The notes under the pieces are model-generated. The model ran no database searches. It saw only the letters and a list, made by a program, of their open reading frames with translations, and was not told the DNA's origin. A program made the translations under genes and the position numbers. A stretch of DNA of 64,000 nt from the NCBI GenBank assembly GCA_035575925.1, contig DATLXK010000014.1, forward strand, positions 1 through 64,000, given 5' to 3'. This DNA comes from DASWTL01 sp035575925 (GTDB taxonomy: Bacteria; Bacteroidota; Bacteroidia; Sphingobacteriales; Sphingobacteriaceae). Of the stretch, positions 26,873 to 35,974 are shown piece by piece; the first letter of the stretch is position 1, and each line of letters starts with the position of its first letter.

Positions 26873-27631
26873 TTAGCCTACCCGTTTTAAAAATGTGTCC
26901 AGATAAGTGTTAAACTCATCCGGTCTCTCCATCATTGGGGCATGTCCGCATTTTTCTATCCAATGCAATTCCGAGTCAGGAAGAAGCTGATGAAACTCAG
27001 TGGCAACTTCAGGAGGTGTAATCTTATCATTTTTTCCCCATATCAAACACACCGGCAATTTAAGCTTATGCAACTCTTTTGACATATTATGCCTGATAGC
27101 GGACTTTGCCATTGCTAAAATCCTGATCACTCTATTCCTATCATTTACCACCTGGAAAACATCGTCAACCAATTCTTTTGTAGCTATTGCAGGGTCATAA
27201 AAAGTAAACTCTACCTTTTCCTTAATGAAATCATAACTTTCCCTCCGCGGGAATGATCCCCCAAATGAATTTTCATATAATCCTGAACTTCCTGCAAGTA
27301 CCATCGCTTTGGTTCGGTCCTGATGATTTAATGTATAAATCAGCGCAACATGTCCGCCAAGTGAATTGCCCAGAATAGTAATATTAGTCAGCTTTTTATA
27401 TAAAACAAATTTATGTATGTGCTTTGATAAAGTTTTCACTCCAGTAGTTAGCAGCGGCAAATCATACAGCGGCAACATGGGAATTATTACCCTGTACCGT
27501 TTACTGAATTCTTCAATTACAGCATCCCAATTGCTTAAAGCACCCATTAATCCATGAAGTAATAACAAAACCTCTCCTTCGCCTTCTTCTATATATTTAA
27601 ACCCGTTTTCTTCTTTTAGTGCGAACTTCAT
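26873..27631 (-). CDS. Alpha/beta fold hydrolase
   Basis: This 252-residue cytoplasmic hydrolase has the oxyanion segment LLLHGLMG, the nucleophile elbow GNSLGG with Ser90, an acid in WGKNDKITPP and the catalytic His in CGHAPMMERP. The ATG at 27631 is chosen over the TTG 21 bases upstream because AGGA sits directly ahead of it and the family N-terminus fits. It heads the cluster that runs through to the OmpH genes. The substrate is unknown; esterases and C-C bond hydrolases share this pattern. Confidence 0.85.
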   Translation of the reverse strand: MKFALKEENGFKYIEEGEGEVLLLLHGLMGALSNWDAVIEEFSKRYRVIIPMLPLYDLPLLTTGVKTLSKHIHKFVLYKKLTNITILGNSLGGHVALIYTLNHQDRTKAMVLAGSSGLYENSFGGSFPRRESYDFIKEKVEFTFYDPAIATKELVDDVFQVVNDRNRVIRILAMAKSAIRHNMSKELHKLKLPVCLIWGKNDKITPPEVATEFHQLLPDSELHWIEKCGHAPMMERPDEFNTYLDTFLKRVG

Positions 27632-27739
27632 AGATTTCCTATCTGAGGACAATTAGTATGTTTTAAGTGTGTGCCGATGGCTAAACGTAATAAAAATATT
27701 TTTTACGAAAGATATAAAAGAATATCTGATAACTAAATG

Positions 27740-28189
27740 TTATTGTAACGCTTGTTTAACTGCTTCAGAAACGTTTTTGCCGTCCGCTTTTCCAGCCAGA
27801 TCTTTATTTAACATACCCATAACTTTCCCCATATCTTTCATTCCTGAAGCACCGGTACTGCTTATCACCTTATTTACATAAGCGATAATTTCTTCTTGAG
27901 ACATTTGCGCCGGCAGATATGCTTCAATAACCTCCAATTCTTCCATTTCTATCTGATATAGGTCGTTTCTTTGTTGAGCCTGATAGATACCGGCAGATTC
28001 TTTTCGCTGCTTAACTAATTTCTGGAGCACCCTGGTTTCAGCTTCGTCGGAAAGATTTTCTGATGCGTCTTTTTCTGTTTTAGCCAATAATACAGCAGCC
28101 TTAATTGCACGTAATCCCCGTAAACGGGATGCATTTTTAGCTAACATGGCACTTTTTATGTCTTGATCAATTTGTTGCTGTAAAGCCAT
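27740..28189 (-). CDS. GatB/YqeY domain-containing protein
   Basis: This 149-residue protein matches the stand-alone YqeY family: an N-terminal helical bundle (IDQDIKSAMLAKNASRLRGLRAI) with R-L-R-x-L, the central AYLPAQMSQEEI and the C-terminal MGKVMGMLNKDLAGKADGK segment. It is the tRNA-binding tail domain of GatB as a free protein; its role in bacteria is not settled. It follows the SDR gene by 10 bases and is probably co-transcribed. Confidence 0.9.
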   Translation of the reverse strand: MALQQQIDQDIKSAMLAKNASRLRGLRAIKAAVLLAKTEKDASENLSDEAETRVLQKLVKQRKESAGIYQAQQRNDLYQIEMEELEVIEAYLPAQMSQEEIIAYVNKVISSTGASGMKDMGKVMGMLNKDLAGKADGKNVSEAVKQALQ

Positions 28190-28199
28190 TTTAAATTAA

Positions 28200-28958
28200 T
28201 TATTGCCTGATTAAATACGTAGTATTTGCCTGTGCAGTTGGCATAATCACCAGATCATTAATATTTACATGAGCCGGAAGTGAAACTGCATACCATATAA
28301 CATCTGCCACATCATCCCCCGTTAAGGCTGTAAACCCTTCATAAACTTTTTTCGCGCGGTCTTTATCCCCTTTAAACCTTACCTCTGAAAACTCAGTTTC
28401 TACAGCACCAGGGTGTATTGCTGTTACCTTTATGTGATGATGCAAAAGATCAATCCGCATCGCTTTATTCAGCGAATCAACCGCATGTTTTGAAGCGCAG
28501 TACACATTGCCATTTGCATAATTTTCTTTTCCGGCAATTGATCCAATATTAATGATATGTCCTGATTTGTTCTTTACCATCCAGCCTGATATTACCTTAG
28601 TAACATATAGCAGGCCTTTAACATTAGTGTCAATCATCGTGTCCCAGTCATCAACAGATCCTTCATCAATTCGGTCCAGGCCCATACTCAATCCTGCATT
28701 ATTTATCAGAACGTCAATATGCTGCCAGTCTTCTGATAGAGAACCCAGGTTGTTAATAACCTCCTGATTATTTCGAACGTCAAAAGTTAAGGATTTAACT
28801 TTAATAGGATGATTAGTTGAAAGTTCGTCTTCCAGTTTTTTCAAACGTTCAGCGCGTCTGCCTGTAATAATCAGGTCATAATTATGACTGGCGAATAAAC
28901 GAGCACATGCCTCGCCTATGCCAGAAGTAGCCCCGGTTATTAAAACAATTTTGTTCAT
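28200..28958 (-). CDS. SDR family NAD(P)-dependent oxidoreductase
   Basis: This 252-residue classical short-chain dehydrogenase has the cofactor motif TGATSGIGEACA, NNAG at 87-90, and the catalytic Ser140, Tyr153 and Lys157 (YCASK). An Arg-Arg pair after the second strand (TGRRAERL) suggests preference for NADP. It resembles the YdfG/serine-3-dehydrogenase group that oxidises 3-hydroxy acids, but the substrate is inference. It is the first gene of a two-gene unit with the YqeY gene. Confidence 0.9.
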   Translation of the reverse strand: MNKIVLITGATSGIGEACARLFASHNYDLIITGRRAERLKKLEDELSTNHPIKVKSLTFDVRNNQEVINNLGSLSEDWQHIDVLINNAGLSMGLDRIDEGSVDDWDTMIDTNVKGLLYVTKVISGWMVKNKSGHIINIGSIAGKENYANGNVYCASKHAVDSLNKAMRIDLLHHHIKVTAIHPGAVETEFSEVRFKGDKDRAKKVYEGFTALTGDDVADVIWYAVSLPAHVNINDLVIMPTAQANTTYLIRQ

Positions 28959-28999
28959 AATCTAATATGACCCGAAATTACAGTTTTTTAGGAAGTAAG

Positions 29000-29731
29000 C
29001 TATTCGAAATATAAGCTAAATTGAAGATTTCTTAATAATAGCTTATCAAGGGGGGTTGAATACGGATGATTTTCGGGACGTAATACACTACGATAAGAAT
29101 TTGAAAGCTTTAATTCAGGAGATAGTTTAAAAAATTCAAAATACAGGTCCAGGCCCAGACCTGCCTCATACCATAATATACCACGTGTATTTTTTACCAG
29201 TTTTTCTGTCGGGGCAAAATCTGCATCGTTTAATTTTTTCTTAGATACAATATCAAACGAATACTTGGCTCCACCAATCATATATGCTCTGAAATTTTTT
29301 CTCCGATCTGATTTTAGTTTAAAACCTACCGGAAGATCTACCAGTGTTGACTGGACTTTTTGCTGCCGGAAACTTTCCGAATCTTTATATTGATAATCCA
29401 AAAGGCGATCAGAAAACACCAAGGCAGGTGTAAAACGAAAATCTCCATTATTACCTAACCTGAAATTGGTTACGAACCCTAAACCAAAACCGGGCGAGAC
29501 CGGAGAACTGATACTGTACAAGGAATCGGTTGCAAATTCCTTAATTTCAGAATCATAATAAGGATCGCGCCAGGAGGCTTTTTTAAAAATTTTGTATTCT
29601 GCCGAAACGTATTGAAAAGTAAATCCAAAATGTATAGTTTCATCATCCACGCCTCCTCCCCAACGCTGTTGAGCAGCGGCAACTAATGATATGAGAGAAA
29701 AAAGTATAAAAAAAGATAGACGTTTGATCAT
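29000..29731 (-). CDS. porT: PorT-like outer membrane beta-barrel protein
   Basis: This 243-residue protein has a signal peptide (RLSFFILFSLISLVAAAQ) and eight or so amphipathic strands, starting with DDETIHFGFTFQYVSAEYKI. PorT/SprT is an outer-membrane protein needed for T9SS export in Porphyromonas and Flavobacterium. Its gene commonly directly follows ubiE, as here with a four-base overlap. Sequence and position support the name; there is no short catalytic motif to confirm it. T9SS substrates elsewhere in the window fit. Confidence 0.75.
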   Translation of the reverse strand: MIKRLSFFILFSLISLVAAAQQRWGGGVDDETIHFGFTFQYVSAEYKIFKKASWRDPYYDSEIKEFATDSLYSISSPVSPGFGLGFVTNFRLGNNGDFRFTPALVFSDRLLDYQYKDSESFRQQKVQSTLVDLPVGFKLKSDRRKNFRAYMIGGAKYSFDIVSKKKLNDADFAPTEKLVKNTRGILWYEAGLGLDLYFEFFKLSPELKLSNSYRSVLRPENHPYSTPLDKLLLRNLQFSLYFE

Positions 29732-30459
29732 TTAATACCGGTGTAAATTGAACAGATACCAAACGCCAGCGGCCTGCATTTGGTATTTTTATAACCAACT
29801 TTTGCCATCAGTTTTGTGAACTCAGTATCATCCGGAAATGCATCAACAGAATCAGGTAAATAACGATAAGCGCTATTATCTTTTGAAAAAAACTTTCCGA
29901 TAGCTGGAGTAATGTAATGAAAGTAAAAGTTATATAACTGCTTAACCGGAAAGTATTTAGGTTTAGAAAATTCAAGTATAACAGCCTTACCGCCGGGCTT
30001 TAAAACGCGAAGCATATCCGTTATACCCTTTTCCAGATTTTCAAAATTGCGTACGCCGTAAGCTACGGTTACAGCATCAAAGGTATTATCATCAAACAAA
30101 AGTTTTTCAGAATCTCCTTCCCTCACTTCAAATACATTCTGCAGGTTTTTCTTATGTATCTTCTTCTTTGCAATATCCAGCATACCTGCCGAAATATCAA
30201 CACCAATTACTTTTACAGGTTTCAGAATCGCAATTGCCTCAAAAGCAAAATCGCCTGTCCCGGTTGCTACGTCTAGTATATAAGCCGGCTTATCGTTTTT
30301 TAATTCGTTTATTGCTTTCTTTCTCCAGATGATATCAATTCCAAGAGAAAGAAAATGATTTAAGAAATCATAAGTCCCTGAGATGTTATTGAACATGTTA
30401 GCTACCTGGTCTTTTTTGGTAGCCGATTGATCTTTATAAGGGATTACGGGTTTCGACAT
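29728..30459 (-). CDS. ubiE: Demethylmenaquinone/UbiE-type methyltransferase
   Basis: This 243-residue SAM-dependent enzyme methylates demethylmenaquinol to menaquinol. ILDVATGTGDFAFEA is the SAM motif I, VTVAYGVRNFEN and the GGKAVILEFSKP segment are UbiE hallmarks, and the C-terminus ends GICSIYTGIK. The ATG at 30459 is chosen because a -7 promoter box ends nine bases upstream, which rules out the longer frame starting at 30495. The product is the respiratory quinone used by complex I (nuo genes at 9-17 kb). Confidence 0.94.
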   Translation of the reverse strand: MSKPVIPYKDQSATKKDQVANMFNNISGTYDFLNHFLSLGIDIIWRKKAINELKNDKPAYILDVATGTGDFAFEAIAILKPVKVIGVDISAGMLDIAKKKIHKKNLQNVFEVREGDSEKLLFDDNTFDAVTVAYGVRNFENLEKGITDMLRVLKPGGKAVILEFSKPKYFPVKQLYNFYFHYITPAIGKFFSKDNSAYRYLPDSVDAFPDDTEFTKLMAKVGYKNTKCRPLAFGICSIYTGIK

Positions 30460-30467
30460 AATTTCCA

Positions 30468-30475
30468 CAAAGATA
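30468..30475 (-). promoter_or_regulatory. -7 promoter box (TATCTTTG) of ubiE-porT
   Basis: The minus strand reads TATCTTTG, a full TAnnTTTG match, eight bases before the chosen ATG. The predicted transcript would have a leader of about five bases. Confidence 0.5.
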
Positions 30476-30599
30476 TAGGACATTATGAAATACATGAGTA
30501 TTATTTAAATCCATACCCGGTTTGAAGTGCCAGGAAATAATAACCCCTAAATCGTTCTCATTATTCTCGTGTTAAACTGTCGGTAAGCACATGAAACAT

Positions 30600-30607
30600 T
30601 ATATTTG
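30600..30607 (+). promoter_or_regulatory. -7 promoter box (TATATTTG) of the Tiki/EreA-like gene
   Basis: TATATTTG matches TAnnTTTG fully and lies 52 bases before the ATG at 30660. It is divergent from the ubiE promoter, in a 200-base region. Confidence 0.4.
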
Positions 30608-30659
30608 TCGCTAGCCAGGTTAGGAATAATAAGATTGTTTCTAACCTTCAAATTATATC

Positions 30660-31991
30660 ATGACCCTTACACAACCACTTGGAATTAAATGGATTGTTGG
30701 TTTACTCTTAATTGTTTTTTTGCAATCATGCAGTAAATACTCCATCAACCTTAGCCCTAATTATATAAAGCAATATGATTTAGAGTTTGCCAAATATTGC
30801 AATCTTGATACTTCTGTAAACTTTGAAAGCAATGCAGTACTGAGTAACTTTTATGGGGATTATAGCATGTCCATTTGGCTTGCTTCAAAAGATGAACGGA
30901 CTCGTTCATCAAATGCCAATGTAAATAGTGTTGCTATTAAGGATATTGCGGGTACCCTTCAGACTATAATTGACGATTCGAACAGCACAATCAGCGAAAG
31001 AAATAATGCAGAAAGGTTTTTGTTAATGATAAATCCTGCCAGTTTAGATAAGACTTTTGCATCTGCAAAAAAGCTGGATGCTGATTCCTTAATTGTAAAA
31101 CTATCTAAAAATTATCATTTTCTGCTCATAAATGAAGCACATTATAGCTCTCAAAACCGGGCGTTTACCCATTCGCTATTAAAACCTTTGTGGGAGATTG
31201 GTTACAAGTATTTAGCGTTAGAAGCCTTGGGCTACGATGATACGCTATTAGTCGAGCGTGGCACGCCAATTGTAAATACCGGTTATTATCTGCGAGATCC
31301 GGTTTTTAGTGCCATGGTGCGGGATGCAATAAAAATAGGGTTTAAGCTAGTTCCATATGAATCCCGGGGAGACTTTCAAGGCACCTTACGGGATAAAGAA
31401 CAAGCTGCAAATATTTATTCTCAGACCTTTAAAAAGGATACTGTTGGCAAAGTACTCATTCACGCAGGCTACAGTCACATAGCCGAAGACGGAGATAGTT
31501 CCTATCTCCCAATGGGTGCTCAATTGAAGCATCTGGTTAATCAGGACTTATTAACGGTCGACCAGGTAAATATGGTGGGGGTAAACCCCGATAGGCTACA
31601 TCCGTCTTACGCGTATGCTAAAAACAACTTTACATTTAATAAGCCAACAGTGTTTATAAATAGTGATGAAAAGATTATTGTAGATCCTGTAAATAAAGCA
31701 TCGATAGATGTTCAGGTCTACCATCCATTTACCGTATTCAAATATGAGAGGCCAACCTGGTTGTTATTTGACCCCCGATCACGGTTTGTTAATATAGCTT
31801 CGGCCTTAAGGAATTATAAGGGCCATTTGCTTCAGGTACTTAACCCGGGAGCCGGCAAAACGGAGATACCTATTGATCATATCGTCATTAACGATCATAA
31901 AGCATTAATTTTAAAACCAGGCGATTATATGATCAGAATCATCAACCGACAAGGTGATCTGGTACAAGTTGGATCTCTAAAAATAAAATAG
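30660..31991 (+). CDS. Lipoprotein with an EreA/ChaN-like (Tiki superfamily) domain
   Basis: This 443-residue protein begins with a lipoprotein signal (LLLIVFLQSC, Cys24). Residues 150-300 hold the pattern of the erythromycin-esterase/ChaN/Tiki fold: LLINEAHYSSQNRAF (Glu159, His161), YLALEALG (Glu188) and IHAGYSHIAED with paired histidines. These residues bind metal and catalyse in EreA and TIKI proteins. The C-terminal 130 residues look like a beta-rich accessory domain. It should sit in the outer membrane or periplasm. A macrolide esterase is one option, but the lipid anchor and extra domain argue against a simple resistance enzyme; a peptidase or haem-linked role is equally open. It stands alone. 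Confidence 0.65.
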   Translation: MTLTQPLGIKWIVGLLLIVFLQSCSKYSINLSPNYIKQYDLEFAKYCNLDTSVNFESNAVLSNFYGDYSMSIWLASKDERTRSSNANVNSVAIKDIAGTLQTIIDDSNSTISERNNAERFLLMINPASLDKTFASAKKLDADSLIVKLSKNYHFLLINEAHYSSQNRAFTHSLLKPLWEIGYKYLALEALGYDDTLLVERGTPIVNTGYYLRDPVFSAMVRDAIKIGFKLVPYESRGDFQGTLRDKEQAANIYSQTFKKDTVGKVLIHAGYSHIAEDGDSSYLPMGAQLKHLVNQDLLTVDQVNMVGVNPDRLHPSYAYAKNNFTFNKPTVFINSDEKIIVDPVNKASIDVQVYHPFTVFKYERPTWLLFDPRSRFVNIASALRNYKGHLLQVLNPGAGKTEIPIDHIVINDHKALILKPGDYMIRIINRQGDLVQVGSLKIK

Positions 31992-32099
31992 GAACACTCT
32001 ACCACAGACAGACAATAAGATTATGTCCCGGATATCTCCCGCACATGTCTATGACACAGGTCTGGTGGATATGACATACTGGCTATGGGTTTCTCCCCC

Positions 32100-32876
32100 T
32101 TAAAGCAAAAAAGCCTTCAAAGCGCTCTGCGCATAATCCCCCCATTTCTTCAAAGCACCCTGCAATGTTGAAACCAGGCCTTTCACGTCTGTTGGCTTAC
32201 CTTTTTTTGGAGGTATTAAAGCAGTTGCAGCAACCGGAGTATCTGTAACCTTAGTGGCAAACCAGGTTATATTTTCATGAGGTAAAGCAACTCCCAGAAT
32301 CATACCGGGTAATCCCGTAAAGGATTCCGGTCCGCCGGAAACAGGAATTTTATCTGAATAGAAAGCAACTACATAAATAGAATCTAAAATAATAGCGTTA
32401 GCCCTACGACATGAATAACCGGCTATTTCCCGTGTTTCATTGGTAATTTTCCAATTAATTTTCCGCGTGCTGTCTTTTACTAAAAAAGTTTCTTCGAACA
32501 CATTTTTCTGAGTAACACTATTTAAAGCAGTAAGATCTGTATAAATAATATTATGCTGCCCTGCTGCAGGTTCATCATTAAAAAAACCCTGGTTTGTTTC
32601 ATTACTTTTATGCGGGGTATACAGTGTTTTATTATCTGTAAAAGACAGCGTGCTCTTAACTTTTTTAAACTGCGGCTGTGTCTTTTTGTAACTCTCATAT
32701 AATTGAGTCATAAAGCCCCCTTTATCTTTTTCTGTCCTTTTCTTTAGAACTGCAAACATGTTTATACTTTTTTCATATTCAACGGTGCCGGCCACAGGGA
32801 ACCGCGCATATTGCGCAAATACAAAGTTCGCGGTGAACACTATAGAGAAGACGAAAATAATTGCAAAAGGTCTCAT
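32100..32876 (-). CDS. GLPGLI family protein
   Basis: This 258-residue protein contains the family signature as FTGLPGMILGV in its C-terminal half. The ATG at 32876 is used because it gives a clean signal peptide (RPFAIIFVFSIVFTANFVFA) and starts four bases after the upstream stop. GLPGLI proteins are periplasmic or outer-membrane proteins of unknown function, typically encoded next to TonB-receptor-like barrels, as here. The C-terminus ends in a short hydrophobic stretch (ALKAFLL). Confidence 0.88.
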   Translation of the reverse strand: MRPFAIIFVFSIVFTANFVFAQYARFPVAGTVEYEKSINMFAVLKKRTEKDKGGFMTQLYESYKKTQPQFKKVKSTLSFTDNKTLYTPHKSNETNQGFFNDEPAAGQHNIIYTDLTALNSVTQKNVFEETFLVKDSTRKINWKITNETREIAGYSCRRANAIILDSIYVVAFYSDKIPVSGGPESFTGLPGMILGVALPHENITWFATKVTDTPVAATALIPPKKGKPTDVKGLVSTLQGALKKWGDYAQSALKAFLL

Positions 32877-32880
32877 AATA

Positions 32881-35676
32881 TTATGGTTTTGGGGCTCCGC
32901 CACCCATTTTGTTAAAATCCCAGATAGCTGAGAACATAAAATATCTTCTGATCGTGGTATAACTGTTCTGTGTGATAAAATTACTGCTTGCGCTTCTGCT
33001 AAAACCGATATTCTGATTTAAAAGATCATTGCCTGATAAGGAGAACATTAAATTTTCTTTTTTAAAGAATTTCTTATTGATAGAAGAATTCCAGATTAAA
33101 CGGTCAAAGTCCTGATTGAATGATTGGGTTTTTTGCCTGAACTCATAATTACCTTCAGAGGTAATTTCAACCTTGCCGGGCAGGGTTACTGAAAACGAAG
33201 CTCTTGAGTTAAGCCCCCATCCATTATTATTGATCTGTCTTTGTAAAGATGACTGACTTCGGTAATAGTTTGGCCCAATGAAAATATTAAAGTTGTATTT
33301 CTTAGGCTTATACTGACTCGTACTGACTCCGCCCGAAAAATTATAAGACTCAGTCATATTCATGATATTATTAATCATGTTGTAGTATGTGTTACCTCTT
33401 GCAGATAAATTTAAACCTACACTTAATCCTTCCTTGTTAACCTTTCGGCGAATATTGCTATATAATGAAAAATTACCCGGCATCTTTCCGACTATATTAA
33501 AGGCCTGATAGGTGTTTTTTCCCGCAGAGTCAGTAACAATATTATTTACAATTGCATTTGATATAAACCCGTATGAACCATTAATGTAAATATATTGATC
33601 ACTTAGTATTTTGTATGAATTGAAACTTAAAGAAAGGTGGTTGTTAAAAGACGGGTTTAGATCAGGATTACCAAGCACTACGTTTAACGGATCATCATTT
33701 ACCCGCACAGGCTGAATTTGATTAATGCTGGGTTGAGAATTGTATCCATTATAGTTAAACCGCACGCTTTTCTGTTTTGACATGTTATATTGAAATGATG
33801 CCTGGGGGAACAGGTTCAAAAAATTTCTTTTATATGTATTACCTGTGTAGTTGTCAACCTGGCGAAAATCTACGGCATAAGCTTTGGATCCGATGTTAAT
33901 TACTGTTTTATCTTTTTTATAATTAAGAATGGTACCGAAATGATTTGCTAATGCATTAACACTGTAATCATTGCTAAATACACGGTCTAAAAGATCGTAT
34001 TTTCCAGTGGCCGACTGATTAAATGACTCCCTGTCTGAATTGCTGTTATTACGATCAAATCCATAATTAACTACAACAGATAATGATTTTGTTAGTAGCT
34101 CTGTAAAGGCAAGATTTGAATTAAATACAGAATTAAGCGAATTATTGGTTTTATACTGATCTATGTTCTGAACACTGTCCAATACTCCGGCATGGTTGTA
34201 AAAGCTATTGGCAGAGTTTAATAACCCGGTAGATTTATTCTCATTACTATTTTGCTTTAAGTTTAATGAAACTGTTCTGCCAACCTTTTTAAATTTTTTG
34301 TTCCAAAATACATTAACATTAAATAACTGTTGCTCCCCATCATTAGTAAGGTTCCTTGTACTTGTATTTAGTAATACATTATTCCCTCTTGAACTGGCGG
34401 CATCGTAAAGATTTTGAGACTGGCTGTTTTTTAACGTTCCGTCTATGGAGACTTTAAGGTTTGACGTTGAATCAAGTTTTACCTGGTATGTGGCATCCAG
34501 CTTTTGCCTGAACATGTAATTGTCAAAACTCTGGTCATTATTGCTCTTAATTATTCCTGCAGGTAAATTATTCTGTGTCTGCGTATTTCTAACTCCGTCA
34601 ACGTCTAAAGATCCTATCTTATAATTCGCGTTAACAGATTGTTTATCACTATTCCATTTACTTTCATAATGAAATCCGCCTGCATGAGCAAGAGGGATAC
34701 CCTGCCCTTCAAATCTACCGCTAAAAGACTCCAACTCATCGCCGCCCACTCCAGAGAACATTACCCCTCCGCCTTCCATAGTTTCCAGTGAAGCAGAGCC
34801 GTATTTGCTGTTTTCCTCCCAGCTTAAACCAGTTTTCCCGGTATTACTAATAGTGGCATAAGCAGAAAATTTCTTTTTAGCTTTAAATGCGTTGAACATT
34901 CCCTGCCCCTGATAAAAATCATCTGGTGTTGCTCCGGCATCAATTTTTCCAAAAAAACCGTTTTTCTTATCCTCTTTAAGTTTAATATTTAAAGTTTTAG
35001 TTTTCTGTCCGTCATCAATACCTGTAAAAGTTGCCTGATCACTTTTCTTATCAAAAAGCTGCACTTTATCAACCATATCACCCCGAAGATTTTTAGTTAC
35101 TAATGTCGGGTCATCACCAAAAAATTCTTCCCCATCTACTAATACTTTATTAACAGTTACTCCTTGCGCAGTGATTTTACCATCCTTATCTACCTGGATA
35201 CCGGGAAGCTGTTTTAATAAGTCTTCCACTTTTGAATTTGGCTCTATCTTGAAGGCCGCTGCATTAAATTCTGTAGTATCTCCCTTTATCTTGATAGCAA
35301 CGGCTTCACCCTTTATTAAAATTTCTTTTAGCAGATTTTCTTTCAAAAGCAGGTTTAGTTGCTTGAAGTCTTTCTCTTTATTTGCAGAGTCTAATTTAAA
35401 ATCCTCTACATAATCTGCATACCCCGGATAAGTAACAAGCAATATAAACTTGCCTGCTGCTAAATTAGTTATGGAAAAAGAACCATCAGTTATAGCCCTG
35501 GTAAATTTTACCAACGTAGAATCTTTTGCGTTTAAAACACTAACTGAAGTGTTTATCAACTTAGTATTTGCCAGGGTATCAACAGCTATACCTTTTATAA
35601 TGTATTGATTTTGGGCAAATAAGGGGGAAAAGCCTACCAATGAAAAGAATAATAATACCAGTTTTGCAGTTTTCAT
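32881..35676 (-). CDS. TonB-dependent-receptor-like outer membrane beta-barrel protein
   Basis: This 931-residue protein has a signal peptide (KLVLLFFSLVGFSPLFA), a carboxypeptidase-regulatory-like domain at about 25-115, a plug-like domain at about 130-240 (KVEDLLKQLPGIQVDKDG, VLVDGEEFFGDDP), then a large barrel of amphipathic strands to the C-terminus. The plug lacks a clear TonB box. The GLPGLI gene follows within five bases, forming a two-gene operon common in Bacteroidota, of unknown substrate. The promoter region holds a perfect 30-base palindrome, so the pair is probably under a dedicated regulator. Confidence 0.88.
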   Translation of the reverse strand: MKTAKLVLLFFSLVGFSPLFAQNQYIIKGIAVDTLANTKLINTSVSVLNAKDSTLVKFTRAITDGSFSITNLAAGKFILLVTYPGYADYVEDFKLDSANKEKDFKQLNLLLKENLLKEILIKGEAVAIKIKGDTTEFNAAAFKIEPNSKVEDLLKQLPGIQVDKDGKITAQGVTVNKVLVDGEEFFGDDPTLVTKNLRGDMVDKVQLFDKKSDQATFTGIDDGQKTKTLNIKLKEDKKNGFFGKIDAGATPDDFYQGQGMFNAFKAKKKFSAYATISNTGKTGLSWEENSKYGSASLETMEGGGVMFSGVGGDELESFSGRFEGQGIPLAHAGGFHYESKWNSDKQSVNANYKIGSLDVDGVRNTQTQNNLPAGIIKSNNDQSFDNYMFRQKLDATYQVKLDSTSNLKVSIDGTLKNSQSQNLYDAASSRGNNVLLNTSTRNLTNDGEQQLFNVNVFWNKKFKKVGRTVSLNLKQNSNENKSTGLLNSANSFYNHAGVLDSVQNIDQYKTNNSLNSVFNSNLAFTELLTKSLSVVVNYGFDRNNSNSDRESFNQSATGKYDLLDRVFSNDYSVNALANHFGTILNYKKDKTVINIGSKAYAVDFRQVDNYTGNTYKRNFLNLFPQASFQYNMSKQKSVRFNYNGYNSQPSINQIQPVRVNDDPLNVVLGNPDLNPSFNNHLSLSFNSYKILSDQYIYINGSYGFISNAIVNNIVTDSAGKNTYQAFNIVGKMPGNFSLYSNIRRKVNKEGLSVGLNLSARGNTYYNMINNIMNMTESYNFSGGVSTSQYKPKKYNFNIFIGPNYYRSQSSLQRQINNNGWGLNSRASFSVTLPGKVEITSEGNYEFRQKTQSFNQDFDRLIWNSSINKKFFKKENLMFSLSGNDLLNQNIGFSRSASSNFITQNSYTTIRRYFMFSAIWDFNKMGGGAPKP

Positions 35677-35696
35677 GATATAATTTTATGCAGGCG

Positions 35697-35726
35697 AATA
35701 TATAACTAAATATTTAGTTATATATT
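35697..35726. promoter_or_regulatory. Perfect 30-bp palindrome, probable operator
   Basis: All 15 base pairs of this palindrome match; its core is TAACTAAATATTTAGTTA (35703-35720). It is centred 35 bases upstream of the barrel-protein ATG. One arm overlaps TATATTCG (minus strand, 35695-35702), one base off a -7 box, so a dimer bound here would block the promoter. No regulator gene adjoins. AT-richness makes some symmetry cheap, but 15 of 15 pairs is far beyond chance. Confidence 0.65.
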
Positions 35727-35860
35727 AATAAATATCAATAGCCTGAACCCATCACCAATTTACATCAAGTGTACTTCCTGGTAACTGATTTAACAAGTCA
35801 CAATAGTTATACTCAATTAGTGTGAGCCCGTTACAAACCTAAATTATCTTTTTCGAAATA

Positions 35861-35884
35861 AATATCCCCTAAAAAGGGGATATT
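35861..35884. repeat. Perfect hairpin between divergent genes
   Basis: AATATCCCC (35861-35869) pairs perfectly with GGGGATATT (35876-35884) around a six-base A-rich loop. No T tract follows on the plus strand. It lies 90 bases upstream of the engB start. It may be an operator or a weak terminator read on the minus strand. Confidence 0.45.
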
Positions 35885-35962
35885 GAATGTTTAAACATGC
35901 ATTATTTATTTATATCTGTATAATGATTAACTTATACATAAACCCCTGTCACACTAAAATCT

Positions 35963-35970
35963 TACCTTTG
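35963..35970 (+). promoter_or_regulatory. -7 promoter box (TACCTTTG) of engB
   Basis: TACCTTTG fully matches TAnnTTTG and ends only four bases before the ATG at 35975. Transcription would begin at or next to the start codon, so the mRNA is probably leaderless. Confidence 0.55.
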
Positions 35971-35974
35971 CCGA

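Noticed and set aside
30460..30495. Longer N-terminus for UbiE starting at 30495
   Set aside because: The promoter box at 30468-30475 lies inside this extension, and the shorter start gives the usual UbiE N-terminus.
32025..32095. Possible hairpin between the convergent Tiki/EreA-like and GLPGLI genes
   Set aside because: Only a five-base ATGTC/GACAT match with a long loop and no T tract was found, too weak to call a terminator.
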